Assembly: GCA_026874595.1 (NCBI GenBank) | Contig: CM049308.1 | Span: 54,258,624 to 54,322,623 of the forward strand | Source: Sipunculus nudus | Taxonomy: Eukaryota; Annelida; Sipuncula; Golfingiida; Sipunculidae | Length of the DNA: 64,000 nucleotides | Reading direction: 5' to 3' | In this document: one piece after another, positions 47,111-58,431 of the stretch | How the letters are laid out: each line of letters starts with the position of its first letter | Position numbering within the stretch: position 1 is the stretch's first letter | Position numbers and translations under genes: made by a program | The notes under the pieces: model-generated | Database searches by the model: none | The model's input: the letters and a program-made list of their open reading frames with translations, nothing else | What the model was told of the DNA's origin: nothing

Positions 47111-47905
47111 TGCACAGTAATTACTGCATTCAACTTCTTTTCCCATCCCCCCCCCCCCTTCCACATCCCCCCCCCCACCCCCCACCCCCCAAAAAAAGAC
47201 GCGGGAATACCGAGATCTTGAAAGCTGAAACGCGTTGTACTTTACAAATTGACTGATATGTTGATGTTAAGAGTAAAGAATTAAAATAAAAAAAAATAAA
47301 TAAAAATAAAACTGTCACATTAACAGCGGAACTGACTGACAGAATGAATGAATTAATCGATGAATCCATCAATAAGTGAATGGTTGATTGAATGCATGGA
47401 TGAATGGATTTATGGATGGGAGCAATTACCATCGGTTATCGAAAGAACCAGCAGCTGAACGATTTAATTAACTAGTATCCAGCTGTTCGTTAGCTCATGA
47501 TGTTGAATCTCCACACAATGGCAGAACCTTTCACTCAATGGAGTGTTCATCTCCGCACAAGGATCTGTTGCATTCCATGTTTACCGACGAAAGACCAATA
47601 ACCACACAGTGAGTCGCAGACTCCAGACTGCTGATAATACGATCGTTCTTAAGTCTGTAGGCGGGACGCACGTAGCCTGGAAAATTATAGCACGACAGTT
47701 TTGTCAGGCAAGCAGCAGGCGACATCATAGGTGGAGTTATCGTGCAGTATACGTCGTGTGCTCGGCAATCAATCAAGCTTACCTCAATTGTCTCCTCCCA
47801 GGTAGCCTTCACTTCACATTTAACAGTCGCCTATCAGCGGCTGGCGCTCAGAGGCTCGGTGGCTGCAAGTGTCGCTTGTGACCGGACAGCGTTTTATACA
47901 TTGTG

Positions 47906-48227
47906 ATGGAACAGACCGTGTGGTTCAATGAGAGCAACAGGACGTTTAATATAGAATATTTTCCTTTATACGGCCACCATATTATAGCGGCATGTTTAGC
48001 GGTTATCATTATTCTAGGTGTCTGTCTAAATGCATGTGTTATAGCTGTAATTGTCAGGGTTAAGTCAGCCCGTTTACCTATGAGTTTGCTACTCGTGAAC
48101 GTGTGTGCCGGGGATCTTGCCGTGTCTATCATGGGTACACCTCTTGCGTTTGTCGCCAGTCTTTACGGACGTTGGATGTGGAGTCCAGAACTTTGTGTCT
48201 GGTACGGCTTTACGCACTTTACGTGTG
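47906..48227 (+). CDS. Opsin-like class A GPCR, first coding exon
   Basis: The start codon at 47906 opens 107 codons that stop at a consensus donor (G|GTAAGT, 48228-48233), splice phase 1. The N-terminus has two N-glycosylation sequons (N8-E-S, N11-R-T). TM1 is about residues 26-50 with the conserved Asn (N42). A short basic intracellular loop (RVKSAR) leads to TM2 with LLLVN..AGDLA and the conserved Asp (D70). TM2 ends in GTPLAFVASLYGRW; the GRW.W...C..YGF stretch with Cys97 (disulphide partner position 3.25) closely resembles opsins. Established family knowledge: opsins are retinal-binding light receptors in photoreceptor membranes. Retinal binding cannot be judged because the TM7 lysine lies in a later exon, not found in this window. 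A non-opsin amine or peptide GPCR remains possible. Confidence 0.75.
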
Positions 48228-48287
48228 GTAAGTATTTTTACTTTTTTTACATGTATTAATTGAATTGTTAGAACAGTGAAAAATTAA

Positions 48288-48749
48288 AGGTGCCCATTCA
48301 CCTACCTTTTGAAAAAGAATTTATGTGATTTCTGGCTTCCACTGTGTACATATTTACGATCTAAGGGTAATTTTGGTAATGCAAAGTTCGTATAATGCCT
48401 TCGTGAAGGAAGTATGAATTTGTTTATCAACAACATGTTTGTAAACACAGCAATGTTGACAAACGGGAAAACACGTAACCTATAGTGGTAGGTTGCATAC
48501 ATACGGAGGTAGATCGGTCACTTATTGCAAAACACCATTTGCATAGCTCTGGCTTATCTCACTTGCCGCCAGATGCCCTTGTTGAATTTGTTTTGGTTAT
48601 TTTGGTAGGCCCCAACCTATTATAAACACGTTGACATAAACAAAACAAGCAGCCTGTGTGTGATGATATCCACGTTTCTGGCCTATTTTCATAAAAGCTC
48701 CAAGGGATTACCTAAAGTTTATAAAGGTAAGATAGGTGATTGGGCCTCT
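48288..48749 (+). mobile_element. TTAA-flanked inverted-repeat element (MITE), 462 bp
   Basis: TTAA lies at 48284-48287 and 48750-48753. The left end AGGTGCCCATTCACCTACCT and reversed right end AGAGGCCCAATCACCTATCT form the terminal repeat. It is the least disturbed of three copies (26220-27397, 56863-57322). It lies 60 bp after the opsin-like exon's donor, so probably in intron 1. Confidence 0.85.
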
Positions 48750-48754
48750 TTAAA

Positions 48755-49870
48755 ACTTCAATTATCGTCTCGAAAGTGCTCGGCACGGTTACAGACAGCA
48801 ATGACAACAAAGTTTGGATAGGGCATGTAGGAAACCTACTTTTTTTTTACTCTAAGAACATTTAATGGCAATCCATCAGTTATGGACTGGTTGTAACTTA
48901 TTCTTATTAAATAATAGTTCAAGTTTGCCTTACTGTGATTACTGAATCATTACTAGCATTTGCGACAAATCCACATCATAAAATTCATTTCGTTTTCGTT
49001 TTCCATTCACTCGTTACTTGTTAGAGAAGGTAAACATGACTCAAGAGGAGCATGCTGAAATCCTGTGGTGTTCCTTATACACAGACCGTGTAAGTCTTTA
49101 TAGAGACAAGTCTCTCTGCCATTGAGAATCCAAAATTCAAAGTAAGTTTACAAATACATGTAGTTGGCAAACCTCGGTTGGCAGAATTGCAAAAGTGTTT
49201 GTAGTAGTATTAAAGTATGTTTTATGTCCCTGTATCCATGTGAACATTAGGAAAAAAGCAGCATTTGCTCTTACAAATAAAACAATTACTGGTCACCACA
49301 GGAAATCAGCACACCTCGACCTTTTCTGTTCTTCCTAAAGAATAAACGCACAATATGAACCAATGCTTCATAAATAAAGAAATAAGGAAAAATGAATGAC
49401 GTTCTGGATCGCACGCTTTTTACACTGGTATCAGACGTCATATTCGTGGTTTCAGGTCAGGTCTCCTGTCATGTAATACACGTTCCTCTAACCCTATTTT
49501 TATTAAAGCAAACTTTTAGAGATTAACCACCTCAGAAAAAAACATGCTTATTATATGTAGAGTAATGCCTTACAACGGTGGGCATTGATTTGATTCCAAC
49601 AGACACGTGCTGTGCCAAATAGAGAGTAGAGTAAACCGGCATTGAGCCAAGCAGCGTTTATGATAACGTTTAAACAGAACCCCTTTAAAATTCAGTGGGA
49701 TCATTGCCTTCCGATGTCCCAAACATACAAGAATTTTCTTGAAAATCGTTTCAATAGTTTTTGTGATGCTGCTAACCGACAGACAAAAAAAACCAAGATG
49801 AGAAGGCTATCCCATTTATCCAGGTAAAATAAGTCTTTCGGCTTTATTATATTTTCCAAATCTTTAAATC
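48755..49870. other. Probable intron or intergenic sequence after the opsin-like exon
   Basis: I looked for the next GPCR exon (a TM3 region with a D/ERY motif) and did not see one. Confidence 0.5.
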
Positions 49871-49871
49871 A

Positions 49872-49945
49872 TGGGCGGATACGGAATTTAAGGTCATATA
49901 GGGAAGCGCCGCGCCGCGAGAACGAAAAGGGGGGGGGGGGGGAAT
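49872..49945 (+). repeat. GCGGATAC-type repeat terminus with G run
   Basis: GGGCGGATACGGAATTTAAG ... GAAGCGCCGCGCCGCGAGAA CG and a G run (49930-49942). The reversed form of the same sequence is at 58195-58290. Confidence 0.6.
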
Positions 49946-50129
49946 GGGGTGGTTTTTCAATATTAAGCGTGTATTATTTTATGTCTAATGATTCTTTTTC
50001 AAGGAACTTTATGACAAAGGGGAGGGGACGGAAGTTTACGTTTAACATTCTTGGTCATATAAAAAAAAACCAACTAATTGTAGAGGAAAATAGTATTTGT
50101 TGCTTGGCAAGTATACTTCGAGACGCTTT

Positions 50130-50325
50130 AAGGATTTAATTAATCCTAGTTCTGAGGGGAGGATAAACTATTGTCAGCCTACAGGTAGACTTTGAGACCA
50201 TAGTTCAGGCTCTGTGTTGTTTGATTTAAGGATTTAATTAATCCAAGTTCTGAGGGGAGGGTAGACTATTGTCAGCCTATAGGTAGACTTTGAGACTATA
50301 GTTCAGGCTCTGTGTTGTTTGATTT
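50130..50325. repeat. 98-bp tandem duplication
   Basis: AAGGATTTAATTAATCC.AGT TCTGAGGGGAGG ... GTTCAGGCTCTGTGTTGTTT GATTTA occurs twice, at 50130 and 50228, with few differences. Each unit starts with the palindrome GGATTTAATTAATCC. Confidence 0.9.
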
Positions 50326-50614
50326 ATGGAGATCATACCGACATCTAGATCTTTAGGTGCCGCGGGTAGTATAAACAAGACGCTGGACCTGAACTGTTGA
50401 AGAACTGCTTTGCCCTTGGGTTATCGACTCTGTTGGCAGTGTATCCCCGGCGAGCCGTAAGGTTATCCAAAATCAATTATATTATTTGGTCGGAAAGACA
50501 GCGATGTGAATACGGTATATTTACACTTTCACTCAGTAGTCTGTGATTCAGTATGAACCTCAATACTGCTTATTTATCTGATTCCACATTATTTTTGACA
50601 CGGTTGTATATTCA

Positions 50615-50617
<3 letters not shown>

Positions 50618-50674
<57 letters not shown>
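50618..50674. repeat. (TA)n microsatellite
   Basis: Uninterrupted TA run. Confidence 0.97.
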
Positions 50675-50677
<3 letters not shown>

Positions 50678-50699
50678 GAGAGAGAGGGGTGGGGGGAGG

Positions 50700-50935
50700 A
50701 ATAGAGTTATTGGGGTCAGGGCTTTGGCCACATGCCCGTATAGTTGCGGGTTCGCGTCCCACTTTGACCGACTTCCGCTCTTGGACGGCCTGACAAAGTC
50801 TTTCCCATGAGGGTGCGCCATCTTCACCCTGGAGAAATAGGTTCTAGTCATAGGGGGAAGGTAAATCACCCTCTTGCGATTATTGTGGCAGCTTTAGTTG
50901 GATGATCCCGAGAGGGCTGAGAAAAACTACAAGAA
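50700..50935 (+). mobile_element. tRNA-derived SINE
   Basis: GGGGTCAGGGCTTTGGCCAC ATGCCCG is followed by GTTGCGGGTTCGCGTCCCAC (B box GGTTCGCGTCC) and a body with TGAGGGTGCGCCATCTTCACC and GATCCCGAGAGGGCTGAGAAA. The A box is degenerate. No tail or target duplication was identified. Confidence 0.65.
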
Positions 50936-50939
50936 TCAT

Positions 50940-52840
50940 ACAGCTCGTATATATAAAGTCCATTGCCTTATTGTTCAGTCAACTCCGGTTAAACAGAAAT
51001 ATGGATCAGATTAACTGCAGGGTATCTAGAATGATGATATTACAAACAAGAGGATACAAAAACGGCTTTGATGTTTTCTTGCAGTTGCAGAATGACAGAT
51101 GTTCACTTACAGATAATCCAAAGAAAAGCATAACAGGGCCCACCAGATCATACTTTGTGTTTGTTATAACGGCACGATAGTATGAATGGTATGTGTTGCA
51201 ATGCAGCAGTAAAAGACACAGCTTAGACAACATAAGCTATTATTTCGATAACGTTACTACTAGCGCCTGGATGGCACAGGTTGTGATATGTACATCTGTG
51301 ACCTATCATGACACCGGTATCCATATTATAAGGCCACGCAAATTAATTTACCGTTCTATAGCACTGGGAACTAAAATATGGTGCGATGGGGCGATCTTTT
51401 TTACACGTGGGTTTTTCCCCCGGCTTAGAAAATACAAAAAAAATGCTCCGGTTCAGATGTAGGTAATCAATACAAAATTGAAGAAAATACAAACATCTGC
51501 GCCAATTCCTAAAATGATGTACACGATCAACGTAAAATTCAGTCTTATCCTTCAATAATTATTTGAGGAATTTCTGAAATCGCACACATTTGCAACATTG
51601 CAAAGGACCTGGACTTCATTTGAGAAAAACAAATGTTATCCATGAAAAAATTCATGCGGCGAATAAATTCTGTGTAGAAAAATTGAACGTAGAACAATGG
51701 GTTTTGTATATGTTCTTTTTATTGATGAGTGTAGGAGGAGTAATCGGCTTTATAGGCGGACACATGGGCCAGAAAAAGCTGTTTTATGTTTCACGACACG
51801 AAAAAAAATGGATGGTAATATCGGATGTAACCTCACATATTAGACTAATACCACTATTCTTTAGTGAATATTACTTTATACAGACTTTTTTTACTTCTGA
51901 AAATAGACGATATCAAAGACTTGTTTGAACAAAGACCGCCCCTTAACACCACAAAACAGATTCTAAATATTACTGCAGGGTAAACGGTTGAGTGGGTCAT
52001 GTCAATATCATGCATCTGCGGTGAAATCGAAAGATTACTAAATGAGACTTAGGGATAAAAGATGCCATGCATAAACGAGAAAATTAGATATCGATCTGAC
52101 TGTGAAAAAATGTAGATCTTTATAACAAATAAAAGTCATGTTTTGCGTCTGATGTCCGACACCAGGTAACCGTTTATAACGTACTTTTTTTTACTTTAAA
52201 GGTGCTGTAAAACTCCGATTATGACGGGGTCAAGTTATAATTAGACGACAAGTGACCATCATCAAAGTTTGTGGTCAGAAAAAATAAAACCAAAACAAAT
52301 CTACAACGGTAAAAGAATTGTGATTAAGCGTTTCTTATAGGTCTTGATTTAGTTGGAAGGCGATCGTCACTTTATGTCATTCTGTGTGGAGACATCGCGT
52401 TTCTGGAAGCCTAGCGTTAACATGTAATAAGTTTCACAGGGAACAGGGAGCTGGCACCTGTACTTGTATTCATGAGTTAATTTCTATTCAAATTAAAACA
52501 GGTGACAATTGTGTCCAATACAGACCAAGTGTAGCCAGATTGCCCTCCGTTAGGAGACAAGCTTGGAATTCATGACCAGAGGACGTTTCTTCTCAAAATT
52601 AAACCTTTGTTAGACAGTGTGAGACGGCTTGGCCTACTTGTCACAGCTATAAAACTTCAAAATCAAACTTTGTTAAATTTCAAGGAAACATCTTTCCTGT
52701 ACATTTCCCATCCGCATTTTACATTCCATGAAGTCCTAAAAACAAATACACCAATGTACAATTTAAATAATTCTTGTCCTAAATATTTGAACGGATTTTA
52801 TTACCCTCTTCATAACATTATATCTATACCTCTGGTGTAT
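50940..52840. other. Intergenic sequence with unremarkable open frames
   Basis: Frames at 51193-51462 and 51590-51928 (89 and 112 codons) have no recognisable domain. The second has one hydrophobic stretch (LYMFFLLMSVGGVIGFIGG) but no supporting splice or start context. Confidence 0.45.
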
Positions 52841-52844
52841 TAAG

Positions 52845-52925
52845 AAGCTCCGGTGCATTGTGGGTGGCGGATTTGGACGATCACAGATTCTAATCAGCAG
52901 AGTCATACTCCATGAGACCAAAATT
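52845..52925 (-). repeat. Dispersed repeat family R, minus orientation
   Basis: AGCTCCGGTGCATTGTGGGT ... TCTAATCAGCAGAGTCATAC TCCATGAG reverses to the 46.74-46.81 kb sequence. Confidence 0.65.
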
Positions 52926-53099
52926 CAGATAACATGACAGTGGGTGACATAGGAAACCAAGATAATGAACATTTATTCAAATTCTATTTTCGATGTATTA
53001 ATTAAACTTGGAATTTAATACAGAAAAAAATGAATTGTTGTATAGGCCCGAGCTTGTGGATATTTAAATATTTATATAAGTTATTAATGATTATGACAT

Positions 53100-53760
53100 C
53101 CTTGCACACCCGAGCCACGATCCCCTACGACCGCGACTAGTCTCAGGAAAAATAAGCTCGTGCGACTGTTTTCGACCACTTGGCATAAAAACAGATGCGG
53201 TCACATCAGAAAGCCACCGAGGCCGACACCCTTCTCGACACGCCATACGACACAGATGCTGTCCACTGTCTTGATGTCCTCTTATGAAGTGGCAGTGGAC
53301 CGGTCACACGACACGTCGTGGAGAATTAGACGACACGAAGAGACTGTCGGCTTTGTGTCCCAGGCCACGCGACACGATCGAGGATATTCAAGAGATGGAA
53401 ACTCGCTTGTTCCCGACACATCTCGACACGGAACGGGCAGTGGAGTTGGACGCAATTTTCATATTTCACAAAACGATGTGCAAACCGATAAAACTTCCCG
53501 CCAACACACGCACTTTTTGTGTCCTGAAATCTGTGCGTGTGGCGAGTTTACTACTTTTGCTGTACGACACACTACACGACACGCTAGGCGACGAATACAG
53601 ACAAAACAAAATTTCGGTTTGCATCGCCGGATTTCTGTTCGGTCCGTGTCGAGTTGTGTAGAGAGGCGTGTCGGCTTTGGTGGGTTCGGCCCTTTAGACA
53701 ATCGCACGACCACCAGTGACCTCTTGTCTTGAGACTTGTCATAGAAACGGCGAACAGCGC
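53100..53760. repeat. CpG-rich word array (ACACGACA / TGTCGTGT)
   Basis: CGACAC, ACACGAC, TGTCG and GTGTCG words on both strands recur every few tens of bases (for example 53232, 53243, 53251, 53308-53336, 53368-53378, 53417-53430, 53563-53590, 53645-53675). The background is otherwise AT-rich and CpG-poor. The frames of 125 and 190 codons here arise from stop-poor words and overlap each other on both strands. Confidence 0.6.
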
Positions 53761-54146
53761 AACGGGCGCGTGGTATCCGGTATACGGTATGTGAAAAAGA
53801 TTGTATTCTCTTTAGCTAATTATCATGAACCGTGTACCGGGCCTGCGGTAAACGGATTCTAGTATGAGACACAGCCGTAAAATGGAATTCTCAGTTGAGA
53901 ATTGGATCTGGATACCGCGCGGTTTTACGCCTATTGTCTCCAGCTACCATGAATTAAGTATGCAGTACAATCAAGCGGGTTTGGCACATCCGGTCGATAC
54001 CGCAGTGTTTTACCGCCCGGCAAGTAATTGTCCAACGCAATAACTATATCCCATTCTGTATAGCGCGTGTTCTGCTGCAGCAATCCGTGCCCGGTAATGC
54101 ATCAGTCCCATTGACACTCGCTTCGACTGACTAAGTATTCGCAAAG

Positions 54147-55190
54147 GAAAATTGGATTATCGCAAGACCTCTCCAAACAGGTCGCCGAAAAATCGACGAA
54201 GTTCGCCGTGTATAACAAGGTACCGGGAGCTTGTACACTGCCTCGCGAAAGCCCCTATATCTTTTGAAATATCAATGCTTGCATTGAAATTGATCGCCTT
54301 TTGTTTTGTCGCAAGAAAAAAGGGGCGAAATATCAGCGAACTTCGCAGAAACTTCGGATAATATTCCTGCCCCCCCCCCCCCCCCACCCCCCCCCCCCAC
54401 GTCAAAGCATCCTCGTTTTATGTCTCAAGTCTGCTTTGTGTCTGCGATAAGACCCCAAAGTATCTGCAAAGTTTGGGCGAACAATCCTGGACATGTTTTT
54501 GTTATGTGAACCTTCGGTAATGAGCAGCCGAAAAATAGCAGAAGGTCAACGAAACATCGTCGCCCTTTCGCCGATCGGTGAAGTTTGCATTTGTGGATTC
54601 GCCAATGGTGGAAATGGCTGTTCTTTTAATTCTTCCAGAATTACTGCAAATGCATTTTTCTTCTTTTTTTATAATTTTGATATACATATGTTAACTGCAT
54701 CTATTAAAGAGAAAAAGAGGCTTGGTATGAAAATGTTCATATTTATAACCCACCCACAAGGCATCCCAGCTACATCTGTGATCGTTTGGCAATGTTCGGC
54801 TTTGCATCTGCAACAGTTCTGGGATGCTCAGCAGATACGCAGCAGATGCCGACAAGCAATCTGTGACATTCAGCAAACATCACCGATACATAAGCAAATA
54901 TATGCCGAACGATCACAATATATGCACAAGCATGGTCAGGGGACTAGTCGGGAAACCTCGGCGACCATAGCCGAAGAATCGCCAGCTATTCGCAGGATAT
55001 CAGCATAAACATCGCAGAATAATCGCAACTCAGATTTTTTATGAGACTGCTCCGTTTCTTCAACATTTATCAGACAAGCAGTCTCAACCCATCGCCGAAC
55101 TTTATTATTAGCCGAAAATCGCACGAAGCCGAAACGAAAGAGGCATAAACGCAGCTTTAGACCGTCCATGACAATCTTGCGACTAATCAT
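54147..55190. repeat. Word-array element (TCGCCGAA / TTCGGCGA) with inverted ends
   Basis: GCCGAA, TTCGGC, TCGCCGA and TTCGCCG words on both strands recur throughout (54183, 54205, 54527, 54571, 54600, 54795, 54905, 54958-54975, 55093, 55114). The left edge ATTATCGCAAGACC and reversed right edge ATTAGTCGCAAGATT are inverted repeats. A C-rich run (54371-54400) interrupts it. No coding frame. Confidence 0.55.
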
Positions 55191-55439
55191 GCGACGGACT
55201 TACGATGGTCATACGAGACCTTTATCATGGATTGGTGGCCGTAGATTAATATGACTGGTTGCCACTGGGTTAGATTGTCGAAACATGACGACTGATGTTT
55301 CTTCTGTGAGCGTTCGTGACCACCAGTGATCAACAGTGGCCTGTCGTAGGACCTTCTTGCGAGTGTCCTTGACTTCCCGAGAGGTGTTCGTATCTAGCCG
55401 TAACAGCTTCCACTAGTGTGACCGAGTCTTTAAGCCTAG

Positions 55440-55960
55440 CGTACACGTTACTAAATTTCGGTAGTGTACAATTTTGTAATTTCCTATCGCAACATCGTAT
55501 CGTAAATACCCAAAATTCGTATCGAATTCCCCCATACATTATAAGATTTTCGTGCAAGAGGGGATGGGATAATTACATCAAATACTGATCAGCAACACTG
55601 CTGTCAACGAAACAGTATTTCTATATACACATGTATCGCAGAAATTGGGTTTATGCGCTTGGTAGCCTAATTATTAGGAGGCGACAAAGAGGACCCCCCC
55701 CCCCGGGTGGAAGCAGAGGACCGGACATCCTGTGTAGACCTTGATTCATGAGACAATTAGCAGCTACATGCTCGGAAAATACGATACGATACGAAGCGAT
55801 CGTCGTAGGACTTCATATCGTATTTCAACTTACATTTTGCGAAAGCAAAGACCCAAGCATTTCGTGTCGTGTCCTGCTGCGTATTGTATCATATCCATAT
55901 TTCGTATCATGTACACTGGACTTTACCTGTTGCTTTTCCAGTATGACTAGGACCTAAGCC
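55440..55960. repeat. Word array (ATCGTATC / GATACGAT)
   Basis: CGTATCG, GATACGA and TTCGTATC words on both strands: CATCGTATCGTAAATACC (55493-55510), ATTCGTATCG (55516-55525), AATACGATACGATACGAAGC (55778-55797), ATATCGTATTTC (55816-55827), TTTCGTATCATG (55899-55910). Two overlapping 69-codon frames are shadows of the words. Confidence 0.6.
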
Positions 55961-55964
55961 GGAG

Positions 55965-56860
55965 AGCAGCGTGATTGGAAGTGGCGTATATCATTATATA
56001 CTATTGATCTTCGGAGATTCAAGGCTGAGCCGGTTGGTGGATCATTGGCTTATATGCTTACTGTCTTTCCCATGCAATAACCTCGGCCAGAAATGCCACG
56101 CCCATCGTGGCCACCAAGGGTGACTACACGTCTGATATTACATTTATGTTACTAGCTAGCGCCATTTCGGCCCTCTGACATTAGAAAATCTACGACCAGC
56201 GTACTGGTTGTCAGCTTACCAGCCCAATCTAAGTGCCTGCTGAGTCGTGTTTTCACAGCTAGTTAACGTATGTATATGCCCTTGAGTGGAATTATAATGC
56301 TGTTTTATCTTATGTCTTATGAAGTGGTGCTCAGCTTTCAGACGAAACAGTTACTATCACATCATCATCTTGTTCTTCAGTCATTGAACCGTGTCACGTA
56401 CAAGCTGAAGACGTAATACTTAATATCTGACATAAAATAAATTCGAAACTGTAAAAATATTCGTATATAATACATATATGTATTTTACATTTGACTTTAT
56501 CGTATTTATTTTTGCAGTTTTGATAGATTATCTTACTATTAATAACCATCAGATTGTATCCTTTAATATAGGTAAATATTTTTTACATCATACTCTAAAG
56601 AACAGTTTAATCTTTGCGCCTAATTATGGTATCATGTAAACCTGGTGGATTAATTTTGCAGGTCTTAAACGTCGATTTAACCAAATAGGATTGTAATTCA
56701 ACAAATTGTTCTACATAACTTAAGGACAAATATTTGATCGACAAAAAGTATATACTGCAGTGTATACTGCAGTTTTTACATACAGAAGGTGCCATGAGAG
56801 AAGCGCCAGGCATAATATACAGGTATTCTTTAATAATAATTACAACTCAAGTACGACCTT
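55965..56860. other. Intergenic sequence, nothing recognised
   Basis: A perfect local repeat TATACTGCAGTGTATACTGC AG lies near 56750-56771. No coding signal. Confidence 0.5.
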
Positions 56861-56862
56861 CA

Positions 56863-57322
56863 AGGTGCATAATCAACTACCGTATGAAATAGAATATATG
56901 TGATTTCTGGCTTCTGTGTGCGTATATTTATGATCTAAGGGTAATTTTGAATGTGAAAAGTTCTTATAAGGCCTTCATGAAGGATGTGTTAACCTGTCTA
57001 TCAACTACGTTTGCAAACACAGCAGTGTTGACAAGCGGGGAAAAACATGTAACCTAAGGTAGAAGGTTGCATATATGCAGAGGCAGAAACGTCTCTTGTT
57101 GCAAAACGCCATTTGCCATGCTCTGGGTCATCTGACTTTCTGCCATATGCCTTGTTGAATTTGTTTTAATTATTTTGACGAGCCCCCCACATATTATAAA
57201 CACATTGATATAAACAAAAAAGCAGCCTGTGTGCGGTGATATCCACTTTTTCTGGACTATTTTCATAAAAGCTCCAAGGGATTACCTTTAGTTTATAAAG
57301 GTCAGATAGGTGATTGGGCCCC
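56863..57322 (+). mobile_element. TTAA-type inverted-repeat element, third copy
   Basis: The right end GATAGGTGATTGGGCCCC plus TTAA (57323-57326) is intact. The left end AGGTGCATAATCAACTACC is diverged and its flank is TTCA. The interior follows the 48.3 kb copy from GTGATTTCTGGCTTC through AAAAGCTCCAAGGGATTACC. Confidence 0.8.
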
Positions 57323-57439
57323 TTAAAAAGCAACAATGTTGACGAACGGTTACGTATGCAATTTTCTCGTATCGAGAACATTACGCAGATGTTTTGCCGA
57401 CGTCTGGAGAGCCGGCTAAACGCCAACGTAGCGTTATGT

Positions 57440-57760
57440 GTGAACGCTCTCACTTTGGTCAGGGTTTATCGCAGTCAGACCCCCACAATGCACCGCGGCG
57501 TCTACATACACCAGCGGCGTAGGTAAAAATGCGTGAAGAGGGTCTGTTCAAGTGTTTTTGATCAGAATTGTTTCAAGGCAAATTATTTTGTAAGCAAACG
57601 CATGTGAAAAATAAACAGCTGTTTCCCTTATATGAAACAAATTTTTAATTTCAAAGTTTCACAGTTGAGACAAGTAGTCTCGGCCGTCCCATAGTGCCTA
57701 CTAGGAAGGGTTTCGAGTAGAAGTGACCTCTGGCGGAAGGGTGACGATCTTTTGCAATCA
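57440..57760 (+). repeat. Dispersed repeat family R
   Basis: CCCACAATGCACCGCGGCGT CTACATACACCAGCGGCGTAG ... AGTAGTCTCGGCCGTCCCAT AGTGCCTA ... GAAGTGACCTCTGGCGGAAG parallels 46785-47110. Confidence 0.65.
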
Positions 57761-57769
57761 ATAGTGCGT

Positions 57770-58190
57770 CGGAGAAGATTAGCTGGCATGTCCTTGGCAC
57801 TTAATTTATACCGCGGCATAAGAGCTAATCCATAGCATTGCGAAGTTTCAGACCAGGACAGGCTTAGTACATCAAACGTACAACGGACACCCACATAGCA
57901 TGGCCTGGGTTTAGGATGCGTTTGATGTATATACCTAGGCAACATGCAAGAGCAGCTTGTATGACCCCTGCTGACTGGTATGATCTATTAGTCATGGGGC
58001 CAATCCTGAAAGTTAGAGTTTTGCTGCAACCCCCGTATTTATTAGGTTTAATGCCATTTTCTGTTAAAGTTCTCAGGAAAAGTGTCTTGAAATTGGCAAT
58101 TTTATAAACTAACCTCGGTATATATATATTTATAAAAATATATTGAATAATGTGCAGGGTTCACTCTTGGAAATTTTTATGTAGAGAAAT
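57770..58190. other. Intergenic sequence, nothing recognised
   Basis: No coding or repeat signature that I can support. Confidence 0.5.
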
Positions 58191-58194
58191 GTGT

Positions 58195-58295
58195 ACCCCC
58201 TACCAATCCATCCCCCTTCGGCGCTTCGCGGTCTCGCATTGTGAGCCCCCCCCCCCCCCCCCCCCTTTCTCAATTCCCGTATCCGCCCTTGTACT
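58195..58295 (-). repeat. GCGGATAC-type repeat terminus with C run
   Basis: CTTCGGCGCTTCGCGGTCTC GC ... a C run (58246-58264) ... CCCGTATCCGCCC. Reverse complement of the pattern at 49872-49945. Confidence 0.6.
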
Positions 58296-58431
58296 GGTCA
58301 GTATGAATGGCGGTTGATTGAGACAGATGCGGGTGAAGGAAACTTTGTAATAATTCCAATTTAATAACAATTTAACTATGCTGGATTTTTTTAGAGACAA
58401 TGCCTCTTCTTAACTTTAAAAAAAAAAATAT

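Noticed and set aside
51590-51928. 112-codon + frame with one possible membrane segment
   Set aside because: No homology recognised, no splice or promoter context, and it does not resemble a later exon of the opsin-like gene.
53160-53732. 190-codon + frame overlapping 125-codon + and 84-codon - frames
   Set aside because: All three follow from stop-poor CGACAC/GTGTCG words. No domain, start context or splice site supports a gene.
54493-55008. 171-codon + frame
   Set aside because: Runs through the TCGGCGA word array; composition follows the words and no family is recognisable.
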